From positions 1 to 25,807 of the forward strand of contig DKWX01000035.1 of assembly GCA_002491945.1 (NCBI GenBank): DNA of 25,807 nt. Reading direction: 5' to 3'. This stretch comes from Porphyromonadaceae bacterium UBA7141 (lineage in GTDB: Bacteria > Bacteroidota > Bacteroidia > Bacteroidales > Muribaculaceae). This document shows, piece by piece, positions 23,614-25,807 of this stretch. A model generated the notes under the pieces. The model worked only from the letters and a program-made list of their open reading frames with translations. It ran no database searches and was not told where the DNA came from. The position numbers and the translations under genes were made by a program. Position 1 is the stretch's first letter. Every line of letters starts with the position of its first letter.

Positions 23614-25734
23614 CTATTTCTTCAGTATGCCAGATTGGATACCATTATCGACATTGATATCCGATGCCCGGTTGATCTGCTTGCCGTATCTGAACGTGTA
23701 CGTCACAGAGAGGGTCACATGTCGATGCCTTACCGACGACCATTCCGTTTCAACGCAATTGTATACCGGATCTATGACTTCGTTGATGAAGCCGCTGTAA
23801 CTGCTGCTGAAGAAATTGGTTGCCTTAAGGAATATATTGAATGAATTGATGGTATATCCGGCCGTGACGGCATAATACCACATGTTTTTCCCTTTTGTTC
23901 CGGGATTGACATACCATCTGGGACTCTCCATCCCGACCCCGAATTGAAACTGGCCGAGATAATACTGAGCACCGAAGTTTATGGGCACTGAAGAGGATTT
24001 GATAAGGGAGAAGGCTTTGTTTCGGTAGTTTTCGATGCCGACATTGGCATTGCAGATAAGCGACTGGTCGAGCAACTTCAGAGTCGCGCCGATGTTGCCT
24101 GCAAACGCCGTAAAATAACCCGTATTGACAAACCTGCGTACCATCAGCGGTTGTCCGCCGGATAGTTCGGGAGTATATTCCGGAGTCACGGGGCGGTGAC
24201 GGTGGTTGATCCACATCTTTGCCGCCAGTGAGAAGTGAGATGTCCCTATCCAGTTGTAGCTTAGAGATCCCATATAGACATTTGTAGGTTTGAGCTCCGG
24301 ATTGCCGGTAATCACATCCAGAAGAGTTGTCTGAAACCGTGCCGTATTCAGGTCTGAAATAGAATTGGGATATGCATACCATCCTGCCCACAGTCTGAGA
24401 GTATGTCCGTTGGCCGGAGAGTATCCCACATTAAGGGAAGTGTTGGGATTAAAAAATGTACGTCGGGTCTTATTGAGGTCTTCAAATGATACTTTGCCTG
24501 AAAGATTATAGTAGATTGAAATCCTATTAATCTGGTGCGAACCTGCAAAAAGAAAACTCAGGTCGGTATTGCTGTAATCGACGTTCTGATTATCCTGACT
24601 GAGATACTTCATTTCATCATTCATGTGCTGTCCCCCCACGGAAATGCTGAAATCATTATTCCCTTTTGTGATATAAAGCCATGCTGAGAGACTTGCATTC
24701 CATGCGTGTTCATTGATTTTATAGGAAATATCTTCAGTCTCCGTTGTGAAAGCCTGGTCATGTATGTTGCGGGAATATCCCAGTCCGGGATAAAGCTGAA
24801 GTGATACCGATTTGCGGAGTGGAATGAATATTATTCCTTCCCAGAATCCGGAAGTCGATCTCAACCGTTTGGACACGGATGTCCTGGAATCTTCAAAAAT
24901 CTGCGGATCATAGGTATACAGACTCGTGATCGTGTTGGTAGGCGATGGTGATCCTGAAATTCCGATTGTGTTGACCACATGCAGATTACGGCTGTTTTTG
25001 TAATGCGCTTTAAATGAGGCGAAATAATTACGGGCACGACTCAGCGGAAGTTCGGATTTCGTGGTCACATCTATCTCCTGTGCCGGGAAGAGATATGAGC
25101 TTTCAGACTCCATAAGTCCTCCGTCATGCAGACTTGAATACGAATAGCCACCAATCGCCTGATATGTCATGTCCTTATAGCTTGTCTTGTCATACAGGCT
25201 GTAATCTCCGGTATTACGCCAGAAACCTTGTTCGGCCACGGCTTTGGCATAACCCCCGTATTCATACTTCTTCATTATGAAATTGACCACATTTTTAGCT
25301 CCCTGGAATCTGGGGTCTGTTGGAGTGTGTAGCACTTCTACGCGGATCACCGAAGCCGGGTCCAGATTCTTGCATTCATCGGCGGATGCGGGAATATGGT
25401 CGATAAAATATGTAATAGGCTCTCCATCGAGCGTTTTGATTTCTCCGGATGCCGCATCGGCATACAGCGATGGGATAGCCATACGCTGCAGCAGGGATGA
25501 GGCCGAATAAGAGAACTTTTTAGCGTTCTTATCAGGTTCATACGCCACACCATCCTTTATATTGTAGGAGGACGCGCCCGTAATCACGATCTCGTCAAGT
25601 TCGGTGGCCGATGCGGTTGAATCATTGGGAAGAGTCGTGTCTGAATCGGCTTGCTGCGCAAAACCGGGAGCAGCAAAAGATAAGACCATCACAAATGCGA
25701 TCAGCGTATGGATATAGCCTCTGACTGTTCTCAT
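23614..25734 (-). CDS. Outer-membrane beta-barrel protein of TonB-receptor type
   Basis: 706-aa outer-membrane protein. Signal peptide 1-26 (TLIAFVMVLSFAAPGFA cut). A short acidic linker leads to a TonB-box-like DEIVITG (about residues 47-53) and a plug domain (about 55-155: SASSLLQRMAIPSLYADAAS, then GEPITYFIDHIPA, IRVEVLHTPTDPRFQGAKNV). The remainder is amphipathic strands of a barrel, closing with RHRHVTLSVTYTFRYGKQ. It resembles the OMP_b-brl_3 (outer membrane protein beta-barrel family) group. The usual N-terminal carboxypeptidase-regulatory-like domain is missing; only about 20 residues separate the signal from the box. No SusD, sigma or anti-sigma partner is adjacent. The ligand is unknown. 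An 8-bp dyad lies 30 bp upstream of the start. Confidence 0.88.
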   Translation of the reverse strand: MRTVRGYIHTLIAFVMVLSFAAPGFAQQADSDTTLPNDSTASATELDEIVITGASSYNIKDGVAYEPDKNAKKFSYSASSLLQRMAIPSLYADAASGEIKTLDGEPITYFIDHIPASADECKNLDPASVIRVEVLHTPTDPRFQGAKNVVNFIMKKYEYGGYAKAVAEQGFWRNTGDYSLYDKTSYKDMTYQAIGGYSYSSLHDGGLMESESSYLFPAQEIDVTTKSELPLSRARNYFASFKAHYKNSRNLHVVNTIGISGSPSPTNTITSLYTYDPQIFEDSRTSVSKRLRSTSGFWEGIIFIPLRKSVSLQLYPGLGYSRNIHDQAFTTETEDISYKINEHAWNASLSAWLYITKGNNDFSISVGGQHMNDEMKYLSQDNQNVDYSNTDLSFLFAGSHQINRISIYYNLSGKVSFEDLNKTRRTFFNPNTSLNVGYSPANGHTLRLWAGWYAYPNSISDLNTARFQTTLLDVITGNPELKPTNVYMGSLSYNWIGTSHFSLAAKMWINHRHRPVTPEYTPELSGGQPLMVRRFVNTGYFTAFAGNIGATLKLLDQSLICNANVGIENYRNKAFSLIKSSSVPINFGAQYYLGQFQFGVGMESPRWYVNPGTKGKNMWYYAVTAGYTINSFNIFLKATNFFSSSYSGFINEVIDPVYNCVETEWSSVRHRHVTLSVTYTFRYGKQINRASDINVDNGIQSGILKK

Positions 25735-25764
25735 AAGCGTAGATAGATATAAGGGTTAAGTGAA

Positions 25765-25784
25765 TATGGCTTAAATAAGCCATA
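25765..25784. promoter_or_regulatory. Inverted repeat upstream of the beta-barrel gene
   Basis: TATGGCTT (25765-25772), AAAT, AAGCCATA (25777-25784) is a perfect 8-bp dyad ending 30 bp before the ATG. The symmetry and spacing suit an operator for a dimeric regulator; it could also be a small leader hairpin. A near -7 match (TACTTATG) lies just upstream on the minus strand. Confidence 0.4.
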
Positions 25785-25807
25785 AGTAATGACTGCTTTA
25801 TAAAAAG

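Overview
The window reads as chromosomal DNA of a Bacteroidota species, most likely a gut Bacteroidales. The Muribaculaceae are a plausible family, but that is inference. The evidence is the gene set: fused SecDF, ATP-dependent PckA, a YfhO-type membrane protein, a carboxynorspermidine dehydrogenase, a DLGEPE-type GH31 enzyme and an OMP beta-barrel protein of TonB-receptor type. In addition, at least six genes are preceded by the Bacteroidota promoter -7 element TAnnTTTG, three of them with a TTTG or TTG -33 box 19-20 nt upstream. No tRNA, rRNA, CRISPR array, transposase or phage gene was seen. Every confident gene except one lies on the minus strand.

Layout, read right to left along transcription. 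At 25.7-23.6 kb is an outer-membrane beta-barrel receptor-like protein. A 347-bp gap holding a long foldback and the secDF promoter follows, then secDF (23.3-20.3 kb) ending in a strong hairpin. Next come a polytopic flippase-like membrane protein (20.1-19.1 kb) and a translationally coupled pair, carboxynorspermidine dehydrogenase and a secreted GH31 enzyme (18.9-15.2 kb), closed by a rho-independent terminator. From 15.2 to about 13.5 kb the DNA becomes strikingly AT-rich. That stretch has an orphan lipoprotein with a textbook promoter and, just after its stop, a roughly 170-bp imperfect palindrome. It is the best candidate for acquired DNA. A small exported YD-like protein and a decayed beta-barrel remnant (13.5-12.3 kb) follow. 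The only plus-strand gene, a beta-helix lipoprotein (10.9-12.3 kb), is divergent from lpxB.

The left part is mainly housekeeping: lpxB, tsaE and birA (10.8-8.2 kb), pckA behind a long structured leader (8.15-6.27 kb), an Lrp/AsnC regulator (6.07-5.58 kb), and an operon of yfhO-like gene, truncated methyltransferase-like gene and xerD (5.4-1.4 kb). A lipoprotein with a cysteine-less thioredoxin fold ends the window.

Functionally the window covers cell envelope (lpxB, secDF, three lipoproteins, the YfhO and flippase-like proteins, the beta-barrel protein), central metabolism (pckA, birA), polyamine synthesis, tRNA modification and chromosome dimer resolution. I did not find a convincing new multi-gene system. 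The signals most worth checking are non-coding: the pckA leader, two large foldbacks (13547-13716 and 23438-23501), and a short repeated sequence that sits upstream of tsaE, at the left window edge and in the decayed region.
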